64,000 nucleotides of DNA, taken from Pontibacter russatus. GTDB taxonomy: Bacteria > Bacteroidota > Bacteroidia > Cytophagales > Hymenobacteraceae. The notes below the pieces were generated by a model. That model did not search any database. It was not told the DNA's origin and saw only the letters and a program-made list of their open reading frames with translations. Where the stretch lies: NCBI RefSeq assembly GCF_009931655.1, contig NZ_CP047984.1, positions 2,745,001 through 2,809,000 on the forward strand, given 5' to 3'. The translations under genes were made by a program, and so were the position numbers. This document shows positions 26,081 to 36,014 of this stretch, piece by piece. Each line of letters opens with the position of its first letter. Position 1 is the stretch's first letter.

Positions 26081-29023
26081 TTACACCTCGGCAGGCACGG
26101 CCGCCTGTTTGAAGTACACCCGGAAGGTAGAGCCTTTGCCAAGCTCGCTCTCCACCTCAATCTTGCCGCCGTTGTTCTCGATAATGCGCTTTACGATATA
26201 CAGGCCGATGCCGGTGCCCTCTACGTGGCTGTGCAGGCGCTTGAACATGGTGAACAGCTTGTGCTGCTGCTCTTTTTTGATGCCAAGCCCGTTGTCCTGC
26301 ACCTGCAGCACCAGATAGCCTCCTCCGTCGTAACAGGTGGCGATATGCACCTCCGGCGCCCGCTCCGGCGATTTGTACTTGATGGCGTTCGACACCAGGT
26401 TATATATGATGCTGCGCAGGTTCTTGCGGGCATATAAGATGTCCTTCACCTCAAAGTCGGTGGTGATGGTGGCGCCAGACTCCTTTATCAGGCTGCCAAT
26501 GTCGTTGGTGATGCCTTCCAGCATGGTGTCGAACGAGAGCGGCTCCACCGCCGACTGCAGTTCCTTCTGCACCTTTGTGATTTCAGCCAGGTCGGCGATG
26601 GTGCCTTTCAGCTTGTTTACGGCGTGCTGCATCATATCGAGCACCTGCTCGTCCTCCCTGTTCAGCTTGCCCTGCAGCACATCGCGCAGCAGCGTAGCCA
26701 GGCCCTCCATGTTGGCGATAGGGGATTTAAGGTCGTGTGAGGCGGTATACACAAAGCTGTCGAGGTCGTTGTTGATGCGCAGCAGCTCGTCGTTTTTGTC
26801 GCTCAGTTCGTCGTTGGCCCCCACCAGTTCCTTCCGGGCCCGCACCAGTTCCGTCACCTCCACGGCAAACACTAGCACCGCCTCCACCTGTCCGTTGCCG
26901 TCGAGGAGTGGCTGGTACACCAGGTTGAAGTAGCCGTGCGCCAGCTGCCCGTTGTTGCTCCGGTCGAAAGTGGCGGGCATCTCGTTCCCTACAAAGGGCT
27001 GCCCCGTCCTCAGCACACGCTCCATACGCTTAAAGAAGCCTTTGCCTTCCTCCTTGGTGTGCGCCTCATATATGGTTTTGCCTACCAGCGGGCGGTTGCC
27101 GTACAGCCGGCGGTACTGCGGGTTGGCCAGCACGTACTGCATATCGGGGGCCCGCACCAGGCCTACCACGGCTGGTACCTCCAGGAACAGCTTTTGCAGC
27201 AGTTCGGCGTTCTGCTTTACTTTCCGCTCCGCCTCCTTTATGTCCGTGATGTCGATGATGGAACCGATGTGGCCCAGGAACTCCCCGTTGATGCCATAGC
27301 GCGGCATGGCCGTGTTCATCACCCAGCGTAATACGCCGTCGCGGCGGCGCATGCGCATTTCCATTTTAAAGGAGTCCGATTCTTTGGCAGCCTTCCGGAA
27401 TGTTTCGGTATATTCCTGCGTATGCTCCGTCCCCAGCGCCCTGCGCCAACCCATGCTGATGCTCTCCTCAAAGGTGAGGCCGGTAAAGTCGAGCCACTGC
27501 TTGTTCACATACATGCAGTTTCCGGTGGGGTCGCCCACCCATATCATCACCGGGGCGTTGTCGGCCATGGTCCTGAAGCGGGCCTCGCTTTCTACAATCG
27601 CCTGCTGTATGCGCTTCTCGTCCGTAATATCGCGCACCTCGATGATGGTGGCCGTCGGAACGCCGTTTTCGATGATGGGACGCGCCGCGCAGGTAACATC
27701 GAAGAAGGTGCCGTCTTTCCGGATAAACACGTCTTCGTAGGCCCGCATGCTGTTGTTGGTGGGCAGCGCCCTGTCGATGGGGCACTCGTGCTGCGGGAAA
27801 GGCGTGCCGTCGGGCCGCGTATGGTGGATCATGTTGTGCAGCGGCTGTCTGGAGATCTCCTCAAACGTATAGCCCGTCATTTCCTCGGCTGCCGGGTTCA
27901 TAAAGGTGCAGTAGCCCCGGGCATCCATCATGAAGAGTGCGGCGGTGGCGTTGTCGGTAATCGTCTGCTTCAGGCGGTTGGAGCGGCGCGTGTTGGAGAG
28001 CGACCAGATAATGAACGCCATCAGCAGGCTGATGATACCACCCCCCATCAGTATAAAATAGGGTAGCCCCGAGTCGGCGGTGCGCCCGTACTCCGAAGGT
28101 GCCGTGATGTAGAGGCGCCAGGTGTGGTTGCCAATGGTGATGGTGTTGACCTGGTTGAATTCCCTGCCATTCCTGGCCCTGTAGTGAAGCGTGGAGTCGG
28201 TGCTGAAGAGCAGGGCCTCCTCCGTAAAGCCAGTGCCGTCATATACTTCTATGTCGATGTCCTGGTAATTCTGCTGCAGGATGGAGGTCATCAGGTCATT
28301 GGCCCGGAAGGGGCTGTACACAAACCCCTTGATCAGGCGCTGCCGGTCCTGGATGGACTTCGGGTCGGCGTTGTCTTTGAACACCGGCAGGTAAATCAGG
28401 AAGCCCGCCTGCTCATCCCTGCCGTTCTCCTGCACCAGGCGCACCTTGCCCGACATGGCAGGCTGCTTGGTGTCGCGGGCAATGCGCATAGCCGACTGGC
28501 GCACGCGCTCACTGAACATATCGAACCCCAGAGCCCGCAGGTTGCGGCCAGCGAAAGGCTCTAAGTACATAATGGGCGTATAGGAGTAGCGCCTGCCCTC
28601 CGGGGTGACCTTGTAGCCGCTAAAGCCCTCGTCATGCAGTTTCTGCTCATGTGCCGCTACCTCCGAAGGTTTGTGCAGAAAATGGGCATACCCGATGCCC
28701 TGTATGCCCGGGTAATTCTCCTCGATCCCCAGAGAATTGTAATATGACTGCCAGGCGCTCCGCTCTACGGTGTCGGAGGCCACGAAAAAAGCCTTTGCCC
28801 CGATAAGCACCTGGATGTAATTGTGCATGCGCCGCTCCACAGCCGCCGTAGCCTGGTTGGCGCGCATGGAAAACGCCTTCTGGCTGCGCTCCTCCGCCTT
28901 TTTCTTGGTCTCGGAGTATATAAACAGCGTGAGCAGAAAAATGAGCAGGAAAGAGAAGACCGCGATGTAATGATCTCTTAAAAACCGGGCTAGCCTGGCT
29001 ACTTTCATCTGAGTCGGTATCAT
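26081..29023 (-). CDS. hybrid-less sensor histidine kinase with CHASE and multiple PAS domains
   Basis: A 980-residue membrane kinase. It has an N-terminal helix (about 15-37) and a periplasmic CHASE domain (about 70-270, with YPGIQGIGYAHF and RYSYTPIMYLEP). A second helix follows near residues 325-345, then three PAS/PAC modules (about 360-740; for example GYTFEEISRQPLHNMIHH, VGDPTGNCMYVNKQW and VRAPDMQYVLANPQYRRLYG). Next are a short coiled coil, HisKA with YTASHDLKSPIANMEGL and HATPase_c (LRSIIYNLVSNAIKYKSP ... GLGIKKEQQHKLFTMFKRLH ... GTGIGLYIVKRI). No receiver domain or adjacent response regulator, so its partner is elsewhere. Ligand unknown. ATG at 29023; an alternative is MKVARLARF at 29008. 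Confidence 0.92.
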   Translation of the reverse strand: MIPTQMKVARLARFLRDHYIAVFSFLLIFLLTLFIYSETKKKAEERSQKAFSMRANQATAAVERRMHNYIQVLIGAKAFFVASDTVERSAWQSYYNSLGIEENYPGIQGIGYAHFLHKPSEVAAHEQKLHDEGFSGYKVTPEGRRYSYTPIMYLEPFAGRNLRALGFDMFSERVRQSAMRIARDTKQPAMSGKVRLVQENGRDEQAGFLIYLPVFKDNADPKSIQDRQRLIKGFVYSPFRANDLMTSILQQNYQDIDIEVYDGTGFTEEALLFSTDSTLHYRARNGREFNQVNTITIGNHTWRLYITAPSEYGRTADSGLPYFILMGGGIISLLMAFIIWSLSNTRRSNRLKQTITDNATAALFMMDARGYCTFMNPAAEEMTGYTFEEISRQPLHNMIHHTRPDGTPFPQHECPIDRALPTNNSMRAYEDVFIRKDGTFFDVTCAARPIIENGVPTATIIEVRDITDEKRIQQAIVESEARFRTMADNAPVMIWVGDPTGNCMYVNKQWLDFTGLTFEESISMGWRRALGTEHTQEYTETFRKAAKESDSFKMEMRMRRRDGVLRWVMNTAMPRYGINGEFLGHIGSIIDITDIKEAERKVKQNAELLQKLFLEVPAVVGLVRAPDMQYVLANPQYRRLYGNRPLVGKTIYEAHTKEEGKGFFKRMERVLRTGQPFVGNEMPATFDRSNNGQLAHGYFNLVYQPLLDGNGQVEAVLVFAVEVTELVRARKELVGANDELSDKNDELLRINNDLDSFVYTASHDLKSPIANMEGLATLLRDVLQGKLNREDEQVLDMMQHAVNKLKGTIADLAEITKVQKELQSAVEPLSFDTMLEGITNDIGSLIKESGATITTDFEVKDILYARKNLRSIIYNLVSNAIKYKSPERAPEVHIATCYDGGGYLVLQVQDNGLGIKKEQQHKLFTMFKRLHSHVEGTGIGLYIVKRIIENNGGKIEVESELGKGSTFRVYFKQAAVPAEV

Positions 29024-29274
29024 GTTGAGGCCCTGGGGCAAGAGCAAAAGGCAACCTCGGCCTTTAATAGTTCCTCTACAGGCAGTTTAATGTTGTCTAT
29101 CAAATTTAGAGAAAAATGCCGGATACCAGCATAATATGAAATCCGTGGCCGCAGAAAAATTATATTCTGCTCACAAACCCGGCTTGCAAAGGTAAGGCAA
29201 AACGAGTATATTCCTTCTTTATTGCACCTCCAGGGCCCAGTTAGCTAAATACTTCATTTCCAAGAGCCAGCCAT

Positions 29275-29757
29275 ATGAAAACAATGCAGCAGAGGTTTCA
29301 CGAGTATGGCCTGAGCCACCAGAACCCCACCAATAAGCTGATCCACTGGATATGCGTTCCGCTGATATTTTTCAGCATCACGGGGCTGCTGGCCAGCATC
29401 CCCAGCGGGGCCTTGCAGCAGTTGTTCCCGCCGCCGGTGCGGCCCTATATACATTTTGGCACTTTACTCCTCCTGCTTGGGCTGCTGTTTTACCTGCGCC
29501 TGTCGGTTGCCATGTTTCTGGGGATGGCCCTGGTGAGCGCGGTGGTGCTGTGGGCGGTGCATGCCGTGGAGGCCGCTTCCGGTACGCCCCTGTGGCTTAT
29601 ATGCCTGGTGGTGTTTGTGCTGGCCTGGGTCGGGCAGTTTTACGGGCACAGGTTGGAGGGGAAGAAGCCGTCTTTCCTGAAAGACCTCCAGTTCCTGCTG
29701 GTGGGGCCGGGCTGGCTGCTTGGCTTTATTTATCGGAAATTGGGGATACCGTATTAA
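29275..29757 (+). CDS. Mpo1-like / DUF962 membrane protein
   Basis: A 160-residue protein with four hydrophobic helices. Conserved His-containing motifs are HEYGLSHQNPTNKLIHWICVP (near residues 9-29) and GQFYGHRLEGKKPSFLKDL. This family includes yeast Mpo1, an Fe(II)-dependent dioxygenase that oxidises 2-hydroxy fatty acids in lipid alpha-oxidation; activity here is inferred from the conserved histidines. The next gene's -7-like box overlaps its stop codon. Confidence 0.87.
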   Translation: MKTMQQRFHEYGLSHQNPTNKLIHWICVPLIFFSITGLLASIPSGALQQLFPPPVRPYIHFGTLLLLLGLLFYLRLSVAMFLGMALVSAVVLWAVHAVEAASGTPLWLICLVVFVLAWVGQFYGHRLEGKKPSFLKDLQFLLVGPGWLLGFIYRKLGIPY

Positions 29758-29781
29758 CTTTGCGGCACCAAAACGTATCCG

Positions 29782-30498
29782 ATGCTGGAAATCATCAAGA
29801 GTTTGCTTATTGCCTTTTTTGCGGTGGCGGTGCTGTTGCCTGTGGTGCGTTACGCGCTGGTGAGGCTGTCGCCGGCGAAAGGCGCTGCTGCCTTGTCCGC
29901 CGACGAGCTAAAGTATATACAGAGGCAGGAACTGAAGCTCACGGTCGCCTATTTCTTTTTTGCGAGTGTGCTGGCGGTGTTCGGTGCGGGCATGCTGGCG
30001 CTCATCTCCAGCATCCTGCACGCCTCCACCGCCTATATGCACGTGCTGACGCCCAACTTCAGGGCCTTTTTTGCGCCGGGCTTGCTGCTGGGCCTCACGC
30101 TGGCCGTGCTGCCCCTGCGGCTGGTGCAGCGCACGCTGCTGCACCACGACTACGACCTCTACAAAACCTACACCCGCCAGGTGGAGGGCGAGCGCTCGAA
30201 CCGCGTCTACAACCTGCTGCTGCTCGTGATGCTGGCGCTGTCGGGTATCGTGATATGGTATGCGCTGCGCTGGCACGTCAACATCAGCGAAGACAAAATT
30301 GAAGTCACCACCGTGCTGCTGGACCAGCGCGCGTACGACATGCGCGACATCCAGAGCATCCGTTTGCTGGGCGTGGAGGGCGAGTACCTGATTACTTTCT
30401 CCGACCAGACCAACATCAACACCACCTATCTCAAACCCATCACGCTGGAAATGATCGCCCTGCTGTCGGCGAAGTCGGGCAAGCGGGTAATCCGGTAG
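29782..30498 (+). CDS. membrane protein of unknown function
   Basis: A 238-residue protein with an N-terminal helix (3-24), further helices near residues 55-80 and 92-115, and one near residues 145-163. A C-terminal soluble beta-rich domain (about 165-238) has DKIEVTTVLLDQRAYDMRDI and YLITFSDQTNINTTYL, which resembles a PH-like fold but is not firmly recognised. TAACTTTG at 29755-29762 could be its -7 box. Function not assigned. Confidence 0.7.
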   Translation: MLEIIKSLLIAFFAVAVLLPVVRYALVRLSPAKGAAALSADELKYIQRQELKLTVAYFFFASVLAVFGAGMLALISSILHASTAYMHVLTPNFRAFFAPGLLLGLTLAVLPLRLVQRTLLHHDYDLYKTYTRQVEGERSNRVYNLLLLVMLALSGIVIWYALRWHVNISEDKIEVTTVLLDQRAYDMRDIQSIRLLGVEGEYLITFSDQTNINTTYLKPITLEMIALLSAKSGKRVIR

Positions 30499-30783
30499 GG
30501 GCGGGGCGCCTGCCCGATGCACGGTCTTATATACAGGGAAGCCATTCCCGCTGATGCCCGTATGCATATAAAAGGGGCCAGTAACCGGTTTATATATAAA
30601 CGGCGACTAAACGAGCAGGTAGAAATGAAAGACACAGCCAGGATGGCTTCCGCTCTACAGGGTGTTCAGGAAGCCCCTGTCCCTAAAGCGAAAAGTCCTG
30701 GGTTTTATGCCTTGATACTTTTGCCGCATTCCTTAGCTTTGCCCTATATACTTACTTCTAACATCCTAAACAGATAAAGCTAT

Positions 30784-32181
30784 ATGCAGTTTCGTGTAGA
30801 AAAAGACACCATGGGCCCGGTAGAGGTGCCCGCAGAAAGATACTGGGGCGCACAGACACAGCGCTCGAAAGACAATTTCACCATCGGCGGGCAAACCATG
30901 CCGAAGGAGGTGATCCAGGCCTTTGCCATCCTGAAAAAATCCGCTGCCCAGGCCAACGCGCAGTTGGGCGTGCTGGCCCAGGACAAGGCCGATATCATCA
31001 GCGAAGTGTGCGACGAGATACTGGCCGGTTCCCTGGACGGGGAGTTTCCGCTGGTGGTGTGGCAGACGGGCTCCGGCACGCAGTCTAACATGAACGTGAA
31101 CGAGGTGGTGGCCAACCGCGCGCACGTATTGCTGGGCGGCAACCTGCTGGACGAGAAAAAGAAAATCCACCCGAACGACGACGTGAACAAGTCGCAGTCG
31201 TCGAACGACACGTTTCCGACGGCCATGCACATCGCCGCCTACAAGAAAGTGGTGGAGCACACGCTGCCCCTGGTCCAAAAGCTGCGCGACACGCTGCACG
31301 GCAAGTCGGAGGAGTATATGGATGTGGTGAAGATCGGCCGCACGCACCTGATGGACGCCACGCCGCTGACGCTGGGCCAGGAACTGTCGGGCTATGTGGC
31401 GCAGTTGGACTACGGCATGAAGGCGCTACGCAACACGCTGGCCCACCTGAGCACGCTGGCTTTGGGCGGCTCTGCCGTAGGCACCGGCCTCAACACGCCG
31501 GAAGGCTATGCCGAGCTAGTGGCCCGGAAGATATCGGAGTACGCCGGCCACGAGTTCATCACAGCACCCAACAAGTTTGAGGCGCTTGCCGCCCACGATG
31601 CCATTGTGGAAACATCCGGTGCGCTGAAGCAGCTGGCCGTGAGCCTGATGAAGATCGCCAACGACATCCGTTTGCTGGCCTCCGGCCCCCGTTCCGGCAT
31701 CGCCGAGATCCTGATCCCCGAGAACGAGCCGGGCTCCTCCATCATGCCGGGCAAGGTAAACCCGACGCAGGCCGAGGCCATGACGATGGTATGCGCCCAG
31801 GTAATCGGCAACGACGTGGCCATATCGGTAGGAGGCATGAACGGCCATTTCGAGCTGAACGTGTTCAAGCCGGTGATGATCTACAACCTGCTGATGAGCG
31901 CCCAACTGATCGGCGACGCCTGCGACTCGTTCGACAAGCACTGCGCCGTGGGCATCGAGCCGAACACGGCCCGCATCAAAGAGAACCTGGAGAACTCGCT
32001 GATGCTGGTGACCGCCCTGAACCCGCACATCGGCTACGACAACGCCGCCAAAATCGCGAAGAAAGCACACAAGGAGGGCACCACGCTCCGCAAAGCCGCC
32101 ATCGACCTCGGCCTGCTCACCTCCGAGCAGTACGACGAGTGGGTGCGCCCGGAGGATATGATTGGCAGTTTGAAAAAGTAG
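30784..32181 (+). CDS. fumC: class II fumarate hydratase
   Basis: TCA-cycle enzyme hydrating fumarate to malate, iron-independent tetramer. The 465-residue product has the N-terminal [19 protein letters not shown] and [18 protein letters not shown]. It also has [30 protein letters not shown] and the superfamily signature [16 protein letters not shown] TActTTTG-like box is at 30716-30723, 61 nt before the start; a strong terminator follows the stop. The reading frame is complete. Confidence 0.96.
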   Translation: MQFRVEKDTMGPVEVPAERYWGAQTQRSKDNFTIGGQTMPKEVIQAFAILKKSAAQANAQLGVLAQDKADIISEVCDEILAGSLDGEFPLVVWQTGSGTQSNMNVNEVVANRAHVLLGGNLLDEKKKIHPNDDVNKSQSSNDTFPTAMHIAAYKKVVEHTLPLVQKLRDTLHGKSEEYMDVVKIGRTHLMDATPLTLGQELSGYVAQLDYGMKALRNTLAHLSTLALGGSAVGTGLNTPEGYAELVARKISEYAGHEFITAPNKFEALAAHDAIVETSGALKQLAVSLMKIANDIRLLASGPRSGIAEILIPENEPGSSIMPGKVNPTQAEAMTMVCAQVIGNDVAISVGGMNGHFELNVFKPVMIYNLLMSAQLIGDACDSFDKHCAVGIEPNTARIKENLENSLMLVTALNPHIGYDNAAKIAKKAHKEGTTLRKAAIDLGLLTSEQYDEWVRPEDMIGSLKK

Positions 32182-32217
32182 AGCCGCCATATTTTGCGTC
32201 TCATGCATTCCGATGGC

Positions 32218-32259
32218 AAAACAGAGAAGCAGCTCCGGTTGGGGCTGCTTCTCTGTTTT
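32218..32259 (+). terminator. 16-bp hairpin terminator after fumC
   Basis: AAAACAGAGAAGCAGC (32218-32233) pairs exactly with 32244-32259, which ends in TTTT. The inner AGCAGC...GCTGC part is shared with the hairpin after terC (33710-33746). Confidence 0.85.
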
Positions 32260-32276
32260 CAATACCCATATCCCGC

Positions 32277-32414
32277 AAGTTTAGCGGCAGCGCAACCTGT
32301 GGTTGCACGTTGCACCCAGCTTGTAACCGGCTTTTTTCCATATCTATACTTTCTCACCCTGAAAGCTGGTTGTCATACTTCCCCACATTTACCGCTGCGC
32401 TAAAATTTGCGGGA
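32277..32414 (+). repeat. 138-bp intergenic repeat, copy A (upstream of terC)
   Basis: Starts AAGTTTAGCGGCAGCGCA and ends TTTGCGGGA. It aligns over its whole 138-nt length with copy B at 33750-33887 (same length, roughly 60 percent identity by eye, many changes being transitions). Both copies follow a hairpin with an AGCAGC/GCTGC core and both contain a CTTTC...GAAAG mini-hairpin. No reading frame is conserved. Confidence 0.65.
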
Positions 32415-32690
32415 CGATTTGACAATTTTCTAAATCCTTCTCCAGGGCACAAAGCCGTTGGCTTTACAGCAAATCCACCTGCCATCCTAAATACCATACT
32501 TATACCTGTGCTATAGTTAAAGTATGAGCAGTTGCTGTTTAGGCTGCTTTTCGTGTTTTCTATCTTGATTTAAGGCTTATCGTTAAAACAAGCTGTGCTT
32601 AGAGCCCGATCTGATTAATTTTGTAAACAAAACAGGTTTGCTTACAACAATCCCTTTACAAGACTTATAACTTAATCAAACTAAAAACTG
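32415..32690. other. terC upstream region
   Basis: No gene. A TAATTTTG box at 32616-32623 could be the terC -7 element; the -33 element is weak. No Mn2+ (yybP-ykoY) riboswitch motif was recognised. Confidence 0.4.
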
Positions 32691-33629
32691 ATGGAAGTAA
32701 ATGCCACTTTCTGGATAGGGTTCAACTTATTTGTGCTTCTAATGCTCGCGCTCGACTTAGGAGTCTTCAACCGGAAAGCGCACGTCGTCTCTGTGAAAGA
32801 AGCACTGACCTGGACGGGTGTCTGGATCAGCCTTTCCTTGATTTTCAACGGGCTTGTTTACTACTGGTTTGGCGAGACCAAAGCTATAGAGTTCCTGACC
32901 GGTTACCTGATCGAGAAGTCATTGAGCATAGACAATATCTTCGTGTTTGTGCTTGTTTTCGGTTACTTCCAGATCCCCGCCATCTATCAGCACAAAATCC
33001 TGTTCTGGGGTATCCTCGGGGCGCTGGTCATGCGGGTGATCTTTATCTTTGCCGGCGTTGCCCTCATCCAGCAATTCCACTGGACAATTTACATTTTTGG
33101 CCTCTTCCTGATCTACACCGGCTACAAAATGTTTACGGAGAAGGACAAGAAGATGGAGCCGGAAAATAACCCGGTCATCAAGTTCTTCAGGAGAATCATG
33201 CCGGTTACAAACCAACTGCATGGCGATAAATTCTTCGTTAAGCTGGACGGGAAGAAATATGCAACCCCGCTGTTCCTTGTACTTATCCTCATCGAAACCA
33301 CCGACCTGATCTTTGCCGTTGACAGTATCCCGGCCATACTTGCCATCACGCAGGACCAGTTCATCGTCTATACGTCTAACGTTTTTGCTATCCTGGGCCT
33401 GCGCTCTATGTATTTTGCCCTCGCCCATGTGGTTGACCGCTTTGTTTACCTGTCCTACGGGCTCGCCATCATACTCGTGTTTGTCGGCTTGAAAATGGTA
33501 ATGGTTGATATTTTCAAGATACCCACTTTTATATCCTTGCTTGTCATTGCTCTGATCCTGACAGTCAGTGTTGTGCTGTCCTTTATAAAAACCAGAAACG
33601 CAAATAATGCAGCTGACCATGAGAGTTAG
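32691..33629 (+). CDS. TerC family integral membrane protein
   Basis: A 312-residue protein with about nine membrane helices. The family signature appears in SLSIDNIFVFVLVFGYF (acidic residue in a helix) and again in LIETTDLIFAVDSIPAILAIT. TerC/Alx/MeeF proteins are linked to tellurite resistance and to Mn2+ export or metalation of secreted enzymes. Flanked by two related intergenic repeats, copies A and B. Reading frame complete; no ter operon around it. Confidence 0.9.
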   Translation: MEVNATFWIGFNLFVLLMLALDLGVFNRKAHVVSVKEALTWTGVWISLSLIFNGLVYYWFGETKAIEFLTGYLIEKSLSIDNIFVFVLVFGYFQIPAIYQHKILFWGILGALVMRVIFIFAGVALIQQFHWTIYIFGLFLIYTGYKMFTEKDKKMEPENNPVIKFFRRIMPVTNQLHGDKFFVKLDGKKYATPLFLVLILIETTDLIFAVDSIPAILAITQDQFIVYTSNVFAILGLRSMYFALAHVVDRFVYLSYGLAIILVFVGLKMVMVDIFKIPTFISLLVIALILTVSVVLSFIKTRNANNAADHES

Positions 33630-33709
33630 GCAAGTCCTGTTTCAGACAGGTTTTTGAAGAAAGAACCTGCAGCTGTACCCTTCCCGGTCTTCTCCTTTTA
33701 TTGGAAACC

Positions 33710-33746
33710 GAACGGAAAAGCAGCTCTCGGTCGGGCTGCCCCGTTC
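33710..33746 (+). terminator. bulged hairpin after terC
   Basis: GAACGG (33710-33715) pairs with CCGTTC (33741-33746) and GCAGC (33720-33724) pairs with GCTGC (33735-33739), with an asymmetric AAAA bulge. It is related in core sequence to the fumC terminator but lacks a T-tract. Confidence 0.5.
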
Positions 33747-33749
33747 CGT

Positions 33750-33887
33750 AAGTTTAAGCGGCAGCGCAGTTTGTGGCTCTGTTTCGCAGCCTTTTGCAGC
33801 TGGCGTTCACCACAATTACGCTTTCACAAGTTGAAAGCTTGCTGCCGTACATCCCTCAAGTTATTGCTTTGCAAAAAACCTGCGGGA
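33750..33887 (+). repeat. 138-bp intergenic repeat, copy B (downstream of terC)
   Basis: Counterpart of copy A. Identical blocks include GCGGCAGCGCA near the start and TGCGGGA at the end; GCTTTCA/TTGAAAGC forms a mini-hairpin where copy A has CTTTC/GAAAG. The rest of the gap to 34152 has no gene. Confidence 0.65.
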
Positions 33888-33971
33888 TAAAGCATAAAGG
33901 AAGGTGAGGGCGGCTTTTTCGAACGGCAGAGCTATCCTGTCCTTTGGCTACAGACTTTGCGCCTATATACC

Positions 33972-34021
33972 CACAGCGGCTATGCTATAGCTTGCAGTAG
34001 CGCTATGGCATAGCCGCTGTG
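33972..34021. repeat. 20-bp inverted repeat
   Basis: CACAGCGGCTATGCTATAGC (33972-33991) pairs with 34002-34021 with one G-T pair around a 10-nt loop. It lies between terC and the minus-strand gene at 34153. No clear T-tract, so it may be a structured RNA or a protein site rather than a terminator. Confidence 0.65.
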
Positions 34022-34152
34022 AATTTTAACCTGCAGAAACACGCAGCACCAAAAAGTGACCGCTTCTGATCAGGCTATTTTATATAGGAGAGTTTGTAAG
34101 CCAGCGGGATTTATATATAAACACTAGCTATAAACTCAACAAATCATATATA

Positions 34153-34590
34153 CTACCAGCGATACAGTTCAGAGGGGGCGGCCTCCCAGGTGGTTTCCTC
34201 GGTTGCCTTCACCTGCATGGTGCCGTTGGAGGTCAAGGTCACGTTCTTCAGGTTGTAGATGCCTTCCTTCAGGTTTGCAGGCGTGGTCAGCCCTTCTACT
34301 ATCGCCTGCGCCGGCAGGCTTCCTCCGTCTCCGGCAGCAACCGTACCCAGCACCTCAATGGACTTCATGGGGCAGAAGTAGAGCACCATCCTGCCGCGGC
34401 TTTTCTCCAGCCGCACGGGAGACAGGTTTGCCATCACGGTTTCGCCGTGCGAGAGCTTCTCCTCCTGCATTCTTTTCTGCAAAACCTCCGGCTGCGAAGA
34501 GGAGGTGATAATAACCTGCTTTGGTCCGCCACCAGAGGTCTGGTCGGTGGCGCCAAACAAATTTCGGATAAAGGTTGTGAAGGTGTTCAT
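34153..34590 (-). CDS. protein of unknown function
   Basis: A 145-residue soluble protein with a plausible start (MNTFTTFIRNLFG), normal local codon use and no membrane segment. Notable segments are RMVLYFCPMKSIEVLG and EGIYNLKNVTLTSNGTMQV, suggesting a beta-rich C-terminal half. It stands alone between two gene-free stretches. I do not recognise the family. Confidence 0.6.
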   Translation of the reverse strand: MNTFTTFIRNLFGATDQTSGGGPKQVIITSSSQPEVLQKRMQEEKLSHGETVMANLSPVRLEKSRGRMVLYFCPMKSIEVLGTVAAGDGGSLPAQAIVEGLTTPANLKEGIYNLKNVTLTSNGTMQVKATEETTWEAAPSELYRW

Positions 34591-35033
34591 GATGCTAAAC
34601 TTTTAGGTTATCAATTAATAAGAAAGGATCAATTGTCTAAGTCAGCAGGTTTATGTATTTACTTGCCAGCTCCGCGAACGGCTCATTAAGTTGAGAACGA
34701 GTCGCTCCCGGCTCTTGTTTTTCCTGGGCGCATATAAGTGTCTATGTACCAGTTTTTTGATGTGAACGTAATAAAAACAAATGCAAAATTCACCCTGTGT
34801 TATATAGTCTGCCAGCAGCCCTGTGTTGTGGCGCCGGTAAGTCAGGGGTTTTACCCGTTTCACCCCCACATAAAGTTCAGGGGCAGGCCATCACTCCGCG
34901 CTTCCAGAAGCTTTTTCCCAGTTTCATATAGAGCAGTCCCTATATAAATCCCGTTGGCATTGTAAATCCTTTTTGCCTTTTGATTGTTCTGGAGAGTACG
35001 CGTATATAAGAACCAACAAAAGAAGCAGATACC
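34591..35033. other. intergenic region before msrB
   Basis: About 440 bp, A+T-rich in part, with TATATA runs; no gene, terminator or RNA recognised. It should hold the divergent promoters of msrB and the gene at 34153. Confidence 0.5.
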
Positions 35034-35423
35034 ATGAAAGTAGCGAAAGACCCATCAGAGTATAACACGCTTACACCGGAGGAGGCGCGCATCATTGTAC
35101 ATAAAGGCACCGAGTACCCCGGCACGGGAGAGTACGAGCGCAACAAAGCCGAGGGCGTGTACTTGTGCAGGCGCTGCAACAACCCGCTCTACACCTCCGA
35201 GTACAAATTCGAGTCGCACTGCGGCTGGCCGAGCTTTGACGATGAGATAACCGGGGCGGTGAAGCGCGTGCCGGACGCCGACGGGCGCCGCACCGAGATT
35301 GTGTGCGCCAACTGCGGGGCGCACCTGGGCCACGTGTTCGAGGGCGAGTACCTGACACCCAAGAACGTGCGCCACTGCGTCAACTCCATCTCGATGAAAT
35401 TTGTGCCGGCAGAGGACTTATGA
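35034..35423 (+). CDS. msrB: peptide-methionine (R)-S-oxide reductase
   Basis: Repairs oxidised methionine (R form) in proteins. In 129 residues the two zinc CxxC pairs are CRRC and CANC. The core is [13 protein letters not shown] and [11 protein letters not shown], and the catalytic cysteine is in [11 protein letters not shown]. There is no signal peptide, so it is cytosolic. Stand-alone MsrB, no fused MsrA. Confidence 0.95.
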   Translation: MKVAKDPSEYNTLTPEEARIIVHKGTEYPGTGEYERNKAEGVYLCRRCNNPLYTSEYKFESHCGWPSFDDEITGAVKRVPDADGRRTEIVCANCGAHLGHVFEGEYLTPKNVRHCVNSISMKFVPAEDL

Positions 35424-35571
35424 TAGCAACGGAAGACTAGAAAGCAGGGGCGGAAACACATCTGCTTTCTGCTTTCCATAGGCCTGCATTTATTCAAAGG
35501 CAGAATAACCTTGTGCCATCGGTTCAAGTAAAATCCGTTCATATAGCTTTAACACGTCCCGAAAAGACCCT

Positions 35572-35952
35572 ATGGACAGACCATCCTTCTTCAGCACCCG
35601 CTACAACAGCTTTAAATTTGCCTTCAAGGGAATGACCGCTGTTTTCCGCAGCGAACCGAACATGCACCTGCACGTGCTGGCCAGCATCGTGGTATTTGTG
35701 ATGGCTTACCGTTTTGAGGTGACGCGCACGGAGTGGTGCCTGCTGGTGTTCTGCGTGGGCGTGGTGTGGATGGCGGAGATCTTCAACACCTCCATCGAAA
35801 CGCTGACCGACCTGGTGTCGCCGGAGCAGCATGTGCTGGCGGGCAAAACCAAAGACCTGGCGGCAGGGGCGGTGCTGATGGCCGCCATTACGGCCGTGGT
35901 TATCGGGCTGATCATCTTTGTGCCCTACTGGTCGGCGTATCTAAACAGTTAG
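35572..35952 (+). CDS. dgkA: diacylglycerol kinase, DgkA type
   Basis: Small integral membrane kinase phosphorylating diacylglycerol or undecaprenol. The 126 residues contain FKGMTAVFRSEPNMHLH, three membrane helices and the active-site AEIFNTSIETLTDLV. The motif KTKDLAAGAVLMAA follows. Length and layout are canonical. Plus-strand run with the next lipoprotein and DinB genes. Confidence 0.93.
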   Translation: MDRPSFFSTRYNSFKFAFKGMTAVFRSEPNMHLHVLASIVVFVMAYRFEVTRTEWCLLVFCVGVVWMAEIFNTSIETLTDLVSPEQHVLAGKTKDLAAGAVLMAAITAVVIGLIIFVPYWSAYLNS

Positions 35953-36014
35953 CCCTGCAGGCTTATATATAAGAAGGGGTTTATTACCTTTGCCCCGCAA
36001 CAGGAACAGGCGCT

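Noticed and set aside
32415..32690. yybP-ykoY manganese riboswitch before terC
   Set aside because: TerC genes are often controlled by it, but the conserved loops are not visible here.
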